Shown here piece after piece: positions 6,425-13,064 of a stretch of 14,533 bases of DNA. Source of the DNA: Candidatus Adlerbacteria bacterium (GTDB lineage: Bacteria > Patescibacteriota > Minisyncoccia > Phycocordibacterales > SBAW01); assembly GCA_903824155.1 (NCBI GenBank), contig CAIJVL010000011.1:1-14533 (forward strand), read 5' to 3'. The notes under the pieces were generated by a model. The model worked only from the letters and a program-made list of their open reading frames with translations, made no database searches and was not told the origin of the DNA. The position numbers were made by a program, and so were the translations under genes. How positions within the stretch are numbered: position 1 is the stretch's first letter; every line of letters begins with the position of its first letter.

Positions 6425-6832
6425 ATGGCAACTAAAACAACAGAACGCTACATAGAGGCAGTCGGCCGCCGCAAGACGGCTATTGCTCGCGCCCGCATCA
6501 CGCCGGCAGCCCGCTCTATCGTTTCAATAAACAACAAAGATCCTAAAGACTACTTTGACACTGAGGCGCTGCAAAACACCGCTCTTGAGGCTTTTCTTAA
6601 GACCGCTTTGACTCAGCAGTTTGCGGTTACGATTATAGTCTCGGGCGGCGGTATCGCCGGCCAGGCGGTTGCTGTGCGCCACGCTATTTCTCGTGCGCTT
6701 ATCGACTACGATATCAACCTGCGCGGTCTGCTTAAAAAAGAAGGCTTTCTTAAGCGCGACCCTCGCGCCAAGGAGCGCCGCAAGCCGGGCCTCCTCAAAG
6801 CCCGCAAGCGCAAGCAGTGGTCTAAACGTTAA
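6425..6832 (+). CDS. rpsI: Ribosomal protein uS9
   Basis: S9 is a 30S head protein whose C-terminal tail reaches the P-site tRNA. The 135-residue sequence has YIEAVGRRKTAIARARI at the start, the IIVSGGGIAGQAVAVRHAISRAL core, LKKEGFLKRDPRAKERRKPGL and the invariant C-terminal Ser-Lys-Arg. Length is normal. It is the last gene of the operon and an intrinsic terminator follows within 10 nt. The spacer before its ATG (GAGCAAAATATAAAAAG) has no clear Shine-Dalgarno. Confidence 0.97.
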   Translation: MATKTTERYIEAVGRRKTAIARARITPAARSIVSINNKDPKDYFDTEALQNTALEAFLKTALTQQFAVTIIVSGGGIAGQAVAVRHAISRALIDYDINLRGLLKKEGFLKRDPRAKERRKPGLLKARKRKQWSKR

Positions 6833-6840
6833 TTCAAAAG

Positions 6841-6870
6841 AAGAGCCGGCGAAAGCCGGTTTTTTCTTTT
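6841..6870 (+). terminator. Intrinsic terminator after rpsI
   Basis: CCGGC (6846-6850) pairs with GCCGG (6855-6859) around a GAAA tetraloop, with G-U and A-U pairs extending the stem outward to about 9 bp. A T-rich tract follows at 6860-6870 (six T, one C, four T). It closes the infA-to-rpsI operon. Confidence 0.85.
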
Positions 6871-6879
6871 CCATATGTA

Positions 6880-6888
6880 TGGTAGAGT
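6880..6888 (+). promoter_or_regulatory. Possible extended -10 for the 68-codon gene
   Basis: TGGTAGAGT fits an extended -10 (TGn plus TAGAGT at 6883-6888) with predicted +1 near 6895. The -35 position (6860-6865) is TTTTTT, a poor match. The element lies between the rpsI terminator and the Shine-Dalgarno of the next gene, which must have its own promoter if the terminator is efficient. Confidence 0.4.
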
Positions 6889-6911
6889 TTTCTTGAAACA
6901 GTTCCAATCCT

Positions 6912-6917
6912 AGGAGG
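6912..6917 (+). promoter_or_regulatory. Strong Shine-Dalgarno for the 68-codon gene
   Basis: AGGAGG lies 5 nt upstream of the ATG at 6923, a near-perfect anti-16S match. It decides the start codon and contrasts with the ribosomal genes of the window, which lack such a site. Confidence 0.85.
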
Positions 6918-6922
6918 ACTCA

Positions 6923-7129
6923 ATGGTTATTAGTACGTTTTTTAGTAACGCACGTCGGTGTTGCTGTCCAAAAGCCGTGAGCCTGGACGGGAAGGGCGGC
7001 TATACCATCAACCCCAGCATCCGGGTCGGGCACAATGACAAATGTCCCGTGCATCCAAACCCGCCTCTCGTCGACGAAGACGAATTCGCGTTCGAGACAC
7101 CACTCAACCCGCCGTCAGCCACAAGCTGA
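6923..7129 (+). CDS. Small Cys-rich protein of unknown function (68 aa)
   Basis: I do not recognise this gene. The 68 residues have a short hydrophobic start (MVISTFF), a triple cysteine RRCCCPK at 13-15, a central GKGGYTINPSIRVGHNDK, a second cluster CPVHP with Cys41 and His44, then an acidic stretch DEDEF and a Pro/Ser-rich tail. The Cys/His spacing could make a small zinc knuckle; this is a guess from residues only. Codon choice resembles the neighbours (many C/G third positions), which supports translation. It has a textbook Shine-Dalgarno. Its last five sense codons and the TGA stop lie inside the stem-loop of its own terminator, so it is a one-gene unit bounded by terminators on both sides, lying between the ribosomal operon and grpE-dnaK. 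Confidence 0.65.
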   Translation: MVISTFFSNARRCCCPKAVSLDGKGGYTINPSIRVGHNDKCPVHPNPPLVDEDEFAFETPLNPPSATS

Positions 7130-7143
7130 CGGCGTTTTTCTTT
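7111..7143 (+). terminator. Intrinsic terminator overlapping the end of the 68-codon gene
   Basis: GCCGTCAGC (7111-7119) and GCTGACGGC (7125-7133) form a perfect 9-bp stem with a CACAA loop, followed by GTTTTTCTTT. The stop codon of the upstream gene (7127-7129) is within the second arm, so a ribosome reaching the stop would cover the hairpin. Confidence 0.92.
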
Positions 7144-7151
7144 CCAAATAT

Positions 7152-7179
7152 TTGACTTCGATGCTTTTTTGTGTATAAT
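7152..7179 (+). promoter_or_regulatory. Promoter of grpE-dnaK
   Basis: TTGACT (7152-7157) and consensus TATAAT (7174-7179) are spaced by 16 bp. The predicted +1 is about 7186, only 3 nt before the grpE ATG. It looks like a housekeeping sigma-70 promoter; no CIRCE element (HrcA operator) is visible around it. Confidence 0.8.
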
Positions 7180-7188
7180 TGTTGCACC

Positions 7189-7677
7189 ATGAACGACTCA
7201 GAGGAAGAAGAAATCGTTAACGAAGACGAGGAGGACATGGGCCCGGCAGCTATTAAGAAGCTGCGGGAAAAATTACAAAAAGCGGTAGAAGAAAAGCAGG
7301 AATATTTAGACGGGTGGCAGCGCGCAAAGGCCGACTTTGCCAACTTTAAGCGCCAAGAAGTACTTATTAACGCCGACAAGGAAGAGCGACTCAAGTCAGA
7401 CTTTATTGAGACCCTTTTGCCGATGCTAGATGTACTTGAGTTGGCAATTCGCCACGATAAAACGAACGATCCCGCGCTTAAAATGATTGAAAACAAATTT
7501 TTGGAATCTTTAAAGTCGTATGGCGTAGAGAAATTTGGAGCGGTTGGTGACGAATTTGATCCGCACAAGCACGAAGCGCTTGCAGAGCAGGGCAAAGAGC
7601 ACAAAATCACGTCAGTCGAGAGATCAGGATATAAAATTGACAACAAAATTATAAGACCAGCGCAAGTGATTATCTAG
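7189..7677 (+). CDS. grpE: Nucleotide exchange factor GrpE
   Basis: GrpE dimers release ADP from DnaK. The 162-residue protein has an acidic N-terminus (NDSEEEEIVNEDEED), a long coiled-coil helix (about 20-70, with YLDGWQRAKADFANFKRQ at the conserved position) and a C-terminal beta domain with GVEKFGAVGDEFDPHKHEAL, the family signature, ending IIRPAQVII. An in-frame GTG at 7171 could extend the protein by six residues, but it overlaps the -10 of the promoter, so the ATG at 7189 is the better start. dnaK follows after 36 nt. The stop codon lies in a 20-bp palindrome. Confidence 0.95.
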   Translation: MNDSEEEEIVNEDEEDMGPAAIKKLREKLQKAVEEKQEYLDGWQRAKADFANFKRQEVLINADKEERLKSDFIETLLPMLDVLELAIRHDKTNDPALKMIENKFLESLKSYGVEKFGAVGDEFDPHKHEALAEQGKEHKITSVERSGYKIDNKIIRPAQVII

Positions 7678-7685
7678 ATAATCAC
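7666..7685 (+). promoter_or_regulatory. 20-bp perfect palindrome across the grpE stop codon
   Basis: GTGATTATCTAGATAATCAC is a perfect 20-bp palindrome. The grpE TAG stop is at 7675-7677. As DNA it could bind a dimeric regulator; as RNA it could form an 8-bp stem with a CTAG loop. It lies inside the transcribed unit, 28 nt before dnaK, and has no T-tract after it. It does not match CIRCE. Function unknown. Confidence 0.65.
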
Positions 7686-7713
7686 AATTATAAAAAGAAT
7701 AATTAAAAAAACT

Positions 7714-9624
7714 ATGGGAAAAATACTTGGCATAGACTTGGGCACCACCAACTCGGCAATGGCCGTGATGCGCGGCGGCGAGCCTCAGATTTTGGAAAAT
7801 GCTGAAGGCGCACGCACGACGCCGTCTGTTGTTGCAACCTCTAAAACCGGCGAACGGCTGGTCGGCCTTATTGCGCGCCGCCAAGCCGTAACCAATCCTA
7901 AAAACACCATTTACCAGATTAAGCGCTTTATCGGCCACAATTTCGAAGAGGATTTTGTGCAAAAAGACAAAGCGTCCGTACCGTACGAAATGCGCAAAAG
8001 TGCAACCGGAGGCATCGAGGTTCAGATGGGAGAGCACTGGTACCGCCCTGAAGAAATTTCGGCCATGATACTCGGCAAACTTAAGGCCGATGCCGAAAAA
8101 CGACTGGGCGAGCCTATCACCGAGGCGGTCATCACCGTGCCGGCCTACTTTAACGACTCACAGCGCCAGGCAACCAAAGACGCGGGCAAGATCGCCGGCC
8201 TCGACGTAAAGCGCATCATCAACGAGCCGACCGCGGCAGCGCTTGCGTACGGATTTAATAAAAAGAAGGATGAAAAGGTAGTGGTCTTTGACTTTGGCGG
8301 CGGTACCTTTGATATCTCAGTCTTGGAAGTAACCATGGGTACCGAAGGGGAGGGCTCTATCGAGGTGCGCTCAACCGACGGCGACGCACACTTGGGCGGC
8401 AAAGATATTGATCAAAAAATCATCGACTGGCTTGCGGCCGAATTCCAAAAGGAAAGTGGCATCGATGTCCGCAACGACCCGCTCGCGCGCCAGCGCCTTG
8501 ATGAGGCTGCCGAAAAGGCAAAGATAGAGCTTTCGACCGCCGTTGATACCGAAGTAAACATTCCGTTTATTACTTCAGACGCATCAGGTCCGCGGCACTT
8601 GCTTATAAAGATGACCCGCGCAAAGCTTGAGGAACTCTCTAACGAGTTCATTGAGCGCGCGATGGCTATCACCAAACGCGCGATGGAAGCTTCACCTTTT
8701 AAAATTGCTGACATCAACGAGGTTATCCTTGTAGGAGGCCAGACCCGCATGCCGGCACTCCAAGCTGCGGTAGAAAAGTACTTTGCCAAAAAGGCCAACA
8801 TGTCGGTTAACCCCGACGAGGTAGTGGCAATTGGCGCCGCAATCCAAGGCGGCATCCTCGGCGGCGAGGTTAAAGACGTACTTCTGCTTGATGTTATCCC
8901 GCTGAGCCTTGGTATTGAGACCATGGGCGGCGTCGTTAACAAAATTATCGAGCGCAACACCACCATCCCGACCAGCCGCTCGCAAACCTACTCAACCGCA
9001 TCCGACAATCAAACCTCGGTAGAGATCCACATCTTGCAAGGCGAGCGCGCAATGGCCAATGACAACAAATCTTTGGGCAAATTCGTCCTTGATGGAATCC
9101 CGCCAGCACCGCGCGGCCTGCCGCAGATAGAGGTTACCTTCGACATCGATGCCAACGGCATATTGAGCGTAAAGGCTAAAGACAAAGCAACCGGCAAAGA
9201 GCAGTCTATCCGCATTGAAGCGTCATCGGGTCTTAGTGACGCTGATATAGAAAAGATGCGCAAAGACGCGGAAGTTAATGCCGATACTGACAAAAAGAAA
9301 ATGGAATTGGCCGAGGCGCACAATATGGCTGACCAGGCTGTGTATGCTGCCAAGAAAGCGCTCAGCGACAACAAAGGCAAAATCCCTGCCGAGCTTGAGA
9401 CTGCAATAAATGAGAAGGTAACTGCACTTGAAGGAAAGAAGGCCTCCGAAGAGACTGCAGATATCAAAAATGCGACCGAAGATCTTTCGAAAGAACTCTC
9501 TAAAGTCTACGAAGCGGTGCAAAAGGCAAGCGGACAATCTGCACCTACCGGCGATACTCAAACCCCGCCAGCCGACGAACCAGGCCAGCAAAGCGCTCCA
9601 AACGATAATCCTGAGGCAAAATAG
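7714..9624 (+). CDS. dnaK: Hsp70 chaperone DnaK
   Basis: DnaK is the ATP-dependent Hsp70 of the cytoplasm. The 636 residues cover the full protein. The ATPase domain has ILGIDLGTTNS (4-14), Lys70 in QIKRFIG, INEPTAAALAYG (169-180), the phosphate-2 loop FDFGGGTFD (192-200) and VILVGGQTRMP. The linker DVLLLDVIPLSLGIET (388-403) leads to the substrate-binding beta domain and a helical lid, then a disordered Pro/Gln/Asp-rich tail. The segment usually reading GDTHLGGEDFD is GDAHLGGKDID here, with a lysine in place of an acidic residue. It follows grpE and is probably co-transcribed from the grpE promoter; the A-rich spacer has no Shine-Dalgarno. Confidence 0.98.
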   Translation: MGKILGIDLGTTNSAMAVMRGGEPQILENAEGARTTPSVVATSKTGERLVGLIARRQAVTNPKNTIYQIKRFIGHNFEEDFVQKDKASVPYEMRKSATGGIEVQMGEHWYRPEEISAMILGKLKADAEKRLGEPITEAVITVPAYFNDSQRQATKDAGKIAGLDVKRIINEPTAAALAYGFNKKKDEKVVVFDFGGGTFDISVLEVTMGTEGEGSIEVRSTDGDAHLGGKDIDQKIIDWLAAEFQKESGIDVRNDPLARQRLDEAAEKAKIELSTAVDTEVNIPFITSDASGPRHLLIKMTRAKLEELSNEFIERAMAITKRAMEASPFKIADINEVILVGGQTRMPALQAAVEKYFAKKANMSVNPDEVVAIGAAIQGGILGGEVKDVLLLDVIPLSLGIETMGGVVNKIIERNTTIPTSRSQTYSTASDNQTSVEIHILQGERAMANDNKSLGKFVLDGIPPAPRGLPQIEVTFDIDANGILSVKAKDKATGKEQSIRIEASSGLSDADIEKMRKDAEVNADTDKKKMELAEAHNMADQAVYAAKKALSDNKGKIPAELETAINEKVTALEGKKASEETADIKNATEDLSKELSKVYEAVQKASGQSAPTGDTQTPPADEPGQQSAPNDNPEAK

Positions 9625-9645
9625 CCGCGTACTAAAATAAAAATA

Positions 9646-11496
9646 GTGAAAAAAGAAGAAAAGAAAAAACTGGCAAGCGCCGGCGCGGTTTTCCGCGCCT
9701 ATTGGCGTCAAATTACCTATCACCCCTATCTTTTTACTGGGGTTATTCTCGGTTCTATCGGCCTGCAGGGCACGGGCTTGGCCTCGCCGCTGTTTATGCG
9801 CCAATTCTTAAATGAATTGATCGCCCTTACACCTGGCCCCACATCAATCCACCCAATACTCATAACCCTAGGACTCATCGGCATTACGTGGGCGCTCGAC
9901 TGGACAATATCCCAGATTCAACGCGAATCCAACGAGCATCTAGAGGCAAAGGTGATGGAGCGACTCTACAACGAGAACTTCGAGTATGTGCTCAAGCACT
10001 CACATAATTTTTTTGCATCCAATTTTACCGGCTCTTTGGTACACAAGATCGGGCGGTACTCATCCGCCTTTGAGACATTGTTCGACTCAATAGCAACGCA
10101 GATGTTCCCAACACTGCTGTTTGTGACGGGCGCAACTGTCATACTTTTTATCCGGAACCACACACTTGGTCTCATATTGGCGGTATGGGTTGTGCTTTTT
10201 ATACTTCTGCAAATATATCTTTCGCGATTACGCCAACCAATACGAATGGTTAGGGCCGAGCGGGGTTCAAAGATGACCGGCATGCTTTCAGATGCCATTT
10301 CAAACCAATCCACTATTTCTCTTTTTGCCGCAAACGCCTACGAGGGAAAAAGTTTTAGCAAAGCAGTGAGAGAGTGGGGCGAGGCAAACCTGCGCTCGTG
10401 GCGCTCGGACGGATGGACACAGGCACTTCTTGCTCTGCTCATGACAGGGCTCCAATTAGGGTTGGTGTACGGAGCAGTCATATATTGGAGCCGCGGCTTG
10501 CTTACCGTAGGCGACTTTTACCTTATACAGGCATACTTGCTGACCACCTTTAACCGCCTTATCGGGATAAATTATTCGCTGCGGAGGTTTTACGATTCAT
10601 ACACCGATGCAGCCGAGATGATGGCTATACTACAAACTCCGCACGAGATAACCGACAAGCCGAAGGCTAAAAAACTTGCGGTAGAGAAAGGCTCTATCGA
10701 TTTTAAGAATGTTTTCTTTCGGTTCAATATCGAGACAGAAATATTGCATAATTTTAATCTTTCGATACACGGAGGGCAAAAGGTGGCGCTTGTGGGCCCT
10801 TCGGGCGCGGGCAAATCGACCATCACCAAACTTCTTTTGCGCATGTACGACGTTACCTCGGGCAAAATCGAAATAGACGGGCAAAATATTGCCGATGTTA
10901 CACAAGACAGCCTGCGCCGTGCCATAAGCTTTGTGCCGCAAGAGCCGGTCCTATTCCATCGCACCTTGATGGAAAATATCCGCTACGGCCGCCAACAGGC
11001 CAGCGATGAAGAGGTTATCGAAGCTGCCAAAAAGGCCAACTGCCACGACTTTATTTCGGCTCTACCTTTAAGGTATGACACATTGGTGGGCGAGCGGGGT
11101 ATTAAATTGTCAGGCGGCGAGAGGCAGCGTGTAGCAATAGCGCGCGCAATACTTAAAAACGCGCCAATACTGGTGTTAGACGAAGCCACTTCAAGCCTAG
11201 ACTCGCAGTCCGAAATGTTAATTCAGCAGGCGCTTGACGTGTTGATGGAAGGCAAAACCGTGCTGGTTATTGCGCACCGTCTAAGTACCATAATGAAAAT
11301 GGACCGTATTGTGGTGATGGAGCACGGCAAAGTTGTTGCTGACGGCACGCACTCGGAGCTTTTGGCCCAAGGTGGCCTCTATGCGCATTTGTGGAACATT
11401 CAAGCGGGCGGATTTATTTTAGAAGACGAAGATGCTCCCATTATTGAATCTGCCAAAGAAAATGATGAGGATTCGGTGCCGCTTGCAGAAGAGTAG
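9646..11496 (+). CDS. ABC exporter half-transporter (TM domain plus ATPase)
   Basis: The 616-residue protein is a typical fused half-transporter of the MsbA/multidrug exporter class and should act as a dimer in the membrane. The N-terminal half (about 25-310) carries the usual set of membrane helices, for example YLFTGVILGSIGLQG, ILITLGLIGITWALDW and LGLILAVWVVLFILLQIYL. The ATPase domain has Walker A GPSGAGKST (about 384-392), the Q-loop VPQEP, the signature LSGGERQRVAIARA (from about 488), Walker B ILVLDEATSSLD and the switch histidine in IAHRLST, all intact. The start is GTG at 9646: no in-frame ATG lies between the dnaK stop and residue 51. A TAAAAT hexamer at 9633-9638 would put +1 next to this GTG, but no -35 supports it. 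The substrate cannot be told from sequence. It sits between dnaK and dnaJ, an uncommon place. Confidence 0.93.
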   Translation: MKKEEKKKLASAGAVFRAYWRQITYHPYLFTGVILGSIGLQGTGLASPLFMRQFLNELIALTPGPTSIHPILITLGLIGITWALDWTISQIQRESNEHLEAKVMERLYNENFEYVLKHSHNFFASNFTGSLVHKIGRYSSAFETLFDSIATQMFPTLLFVTGATVILFIRNHTLGLILAVWVVLFILLQIYLSRLRQPIRMVRAERGSKMTGMLSDAISNQSTISLFAANAYEGKSFSKAVREWGEANLRSWRSDGWTQALLALLMTGLQLGLVYGAVIYWSRGLLTVGDFYLIQAYLLTTFNRLIGINYSLRRFYDSYTDAAEMMAILQTPHEITDKPKAKKLAVEKGSIDFKNVFFRFNIETEILHNFNLSIHGGQKVALVGPSGAGKSTITKLLLRMYDVTSGKIEIDGQNIADVTQDSLRRAISFVPQEPVLFHRTLMENIRYGRQQASDEEVIEAAKKANCHDFISALPLRYDTLVGERGIKLSGGERQRVAIARAILKNAPILVLDEATSSLDSQSEMLIQQALDVLMEGKTVLVIAHRLSTIMKMDRIVVMEHGKVVADGTHSELLAQGGLYAHLWNIQAGGFILEDEDAPIIESAKENDEDSVPLAEE

Positions 11497-11511
11497 TTTT
11501 TGAGGTAAAAT
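11483..11511 (+). promoter_or_regulatory. Promoter of dnaJ inside the end of the ABC gene
   Basis: TTGCAG (11483-11488), within the last codons of the transporter gene, and TAAAAT (11506-11511) are spaced by 17 bp. The predicted +1 near 11518 gives a 5-nt leader before the dnaJ ATG at 11523. Confidence 0.6.
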
Positions 11512-11522
11512 ACTAAGCAAGT

Positions 11523-12599
11523 ATGGCATCTAAAAAGGACTACTACGAGGTGCTGGGGATCAAAAAGGGAGCCTCTAAAGACGAGGTCAAAAAGGCTTTT
11601 CATAAACTGGCGCACAAATACCACCCTGACAAATCATCCGGCGACACCGATAAATTTAAAGAAGTAAGCGAAGCATACTCAATACTGAGCGATGATAAAA
11701 AGCGCGCCGAGTACGACAGCTACGGCCAGACCTTTAATGGCTCGGGCCCGGGCGGATACGGCGGCGCGGCAGGCTTTGACTTTAGCCAATTCCAAGACGC
11801 TTTTAACCAGCAGGGCTTCGATATGGGCGACATCTTTGGCGACTTTTTTGGCGGCGGGGGCTCTGCTACGCGCCAGCGCCGCGGCCGCGATATCTCTATC
11901 GACTTGGAAGTAAATTTTAAAGACTCGGTCTTTGGCACCAAGCGCAAAGTGCTGCTTGCAAAAGTAAGCGAGTGCGATACCTGCCACGGTAGCGGTGCAG
12001 CGCCTGGCGCAAAGATGGAAACGTGCAAACACTGCAACGGCAAGGGCAGTGTGCGCGAGAGCACCAACTCTATTTTTGGCGCCATCACTATGGTGCAAGA
12101 ATGCCGCCAGTGTCACGGTACCGGCACTATCCCCAGCGAAAAGTGCAAAACCTGCCATGGCGAGGGTGTTTACCGTAAACAAGAGGAAATAGAGATTGCG
12201 GTACCTGCCGGCATAGAAGGCGGCGAGATGATCCGCCTTACCGGCGCAGGCGAGGCGGTGCAGGGCGGCCTCTCGGGCGACCTGTATGTAAAAGTACATG
12301 TACAAAACGACTCCCGCTTTAAAAAAGACGGCAACAACCTTATTACTGAGCTTTCGGTCAAACTTACCGACGCACTCTTGGGCGGCAAATATACGATACA
12401 AACCCTTGATGGCGACTACGTGCTCGACATACCGGCAGGTGTGACCCACGGCGAGATGCTTAAAATCCCCGGCAAAGGCGTCCCAACCCAGCGCAGCAAA
12501 AGGGGAGACTTGTTTGTAAAAGTTAAAATAAACCTGCCCCAAAAACTCTCCCGCTCTGCAAGAGCAATAATCGAAAAGCTTAAGGAAGAAGGAATATAA
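11523..12599 (+). CDS. dnaJ: Hsp40 co-chaperone DnaJ (type I)
   Basis: DnaJ delivers substrates to DnaK and stimulates its ATPase. The 358 residues show all class I parts in order: the J domain with DYYEVLGI and the catalytic His-Pro-Asp at 34-36, a Gly/Phe-rich linker (GGYGGAAGFDFSQFQDAF ... IFGDFFGGGG), four CxxCxGxG zinc repeats (CDTCHGSG, CKHCNGKG, CRQCHGTG, CKTCHGEG), and the two C-terminal beta domains ending LSRSARAIIEKLKEEG. Length is slightly below E. coli DnaJ (376). It is separated from dnaK by the ABC transporter gene and appears to have its own promoter. A strong hairpin terminator follows the stop by 7 nt. Confidence 0.97.
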   Translation: MASKKDYYEVLGIKKGASKDEVKKAFHKLAHKYHPDKSSGDTDKFKEVSEAYSILSDDKKRAEYDSYGQTFNGSGPGGYGGAAGFDFSQFQDAFNQQGFDMGDIFGDFFGGGGSATRQRRGRDISIDLEVNFKDSVFGTKRKVLLAKVSECDTCHGSGAAPGAKMETCKHCNGKGSVRESTNSIFGAITMVQECRQCHGTGTIPSEKCKTCHGEGVYRKQEEIEIAVPAGIEGGEMIRLTGAGEAVQGGLSGDLYVKVHVQNDSRFKKDGNNLITELSVKLTDALLGGKYTIQTLDGDYVLDIPAGVTHGEMLKIPGKGVPTQRSKRGDLFVKVKINLPQKLSRSARAIIEKLKEEGI

Positions 12600-12633
12600 A
12601 AAAACGAACGGCGACCAATTGGTCGCCGTTTTT
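12598..12633. terminator. Bidirectional terminator between dnaJ and the coiled-coil gene
   Basis: AACGGCGACC (12607-12616) and GGTCGCCGTT (12621-12630) form a perfect 10-bp stem around AATT. On the plus strand it runs into a tract of five T (12629-12633), ending dnaJ. On the minus strand seven A at 12598-12604 read as seven T after the stem, ending the converging coiled-coil gene. Confidence 0.92.
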
Positions 12634-12638
12634 CGTAA

Positions 12639-12953
12639 TTACTTCTTTGCGATGATTTCAGCAACTGCGCGGGGCAATGCCTCTACTTGGGCTTCAAGAA
12701 GTTCAAACCGTTCGTCAACTTTTTTGAATTGCTCAAGCATTGCTGAAAAACCACGGTCAACTTTTGCATCCAGATTTTCAACTTTGACTTCGAGACGATC
12801 AACTTTGATTTCAACTTGACCAAGCCTTTCGTTCATCGCAATAACTTCGCGATGTAACTGCTTGGTCAATGGGAGAAGAAAGCCCATTTGTCCTTCCCAT
12901 TCAGAAACGCGACGTTCTAAACTAGTTACTCGATCATCGATGGTATCTACCAT
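12639..12953 (-). CDS. Small coiled-coil protein of unknown function (104 aa)
   Basis: I do not recognise a family. The 104 residues are almost all helix-forming with no signal peptide or clear membrane segment. Residues 47-67 contain three successive heptads, VEIKVDR, LEVKVEN and LDAKVDR, and hydrophobic positions continue through FKKVDERFELLEAQVEAL, so a dimeric or trimeric coiled coil is expected. A short apolar stretch GFLLPL at 24-29 interrupts the first helix. Start: ATG at 12953 (complement), 7 nt after a GGAGGAG Shine-Dalgarno. It is the only minus-strand gene in the window, transcribed away from trpS and towards dnaJ, and shares the bidirectional terminator with dnaJ. It could be a scaffold or adaptor; nothing shows a specific role. 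Confidence 0.75.
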   Translation of the reverse strand: MVDTIDDRVTSLERRVSEWEGQMGFLLPLTKQLHREVIAMNERLGQVEIKVDRLEVKVENLDAKVDRGFSAMLEQFKKVDERFELLEAQVEALPRAVAEIIAKK

Positions 12954-12960
12954 TAGATAT

Positions 12961-12967
12961 CTCCTCC
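12961..12967 (-). promoter_or_regulatory. Strong Shine-Dalgarno for the coiled-coil gene
   Basis: On the minus strand GGAGGAG lies 7 nt before the ATG at 12953. This is an ideal ribosome binding site and fixes the start; the housekeeping genes around it have none. Confidence 0.85.
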
Positions 12968-12985
12968 AAAAAAACTGCTACATAT

Positions 12986-13013
12986 ATAATACAATGAATT
13001 TATTATTTTGCAA
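12986..13013 (-). promoter_or_regulatory. Promoter of the coiled-coil gene
   Basis: On the minus strand TTGCAA (13013-13008) and TATTAT (12991-12986) are spaced by 16 bp, with predicted +1 near 12979. This gives a leader of about 26 nt that carries the Shine-Dalgarno. The promoter is divergent from that of trpS. Confidence 0.55.
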
Positions 13014-13026
13014 CTGACTTTGAGGC

Positions 13027-13055
13027 TTCAGAAATAAGGTTTTTATTGGTACACT
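13027..13055 (+). promoter_or_regulatory. Promoter of trpS
   Basis: TTCAGA (13027-13032) and TACACT (13050-13055) are spaced by 17 bp, with TGG before the -10 making it an extended -10. The predicted +1 near 13062 leaves a 3-nt leader before the trpS ATG at 13065. Confidence 0.55.
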
Positions 13056-13064
13056 CATACTCAT

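Noticed and set aside
7130..7190. CIRCE heat-shock operator before grpE
   Set aside because: No TTAGCACTC/GAGTGCTAA inverted repeat is present; only a housekeeping-type promoter is seen.
7171..7191. GTG at 7171 as the grpE start
   Set aside because: It lies in the promoter: the -10 TATAAT is at 7174-7179 and the predicted transcript begins near 7186, after the GTG.
8412..8966. 184-codon antisense reading frame opposite dnaK
   Set aside because: Low-complexity Ser/Ile/Met-rich translation and a complete DnaK on the other strand; a shadow frame.
11679..12542. Long (287-codon) antisense reading frame opposite dnaJ
   Set aside because: The plus strand has every DnaJ motif. The antisense frame has no family resemblance and arises from codon bias of dnaJ.
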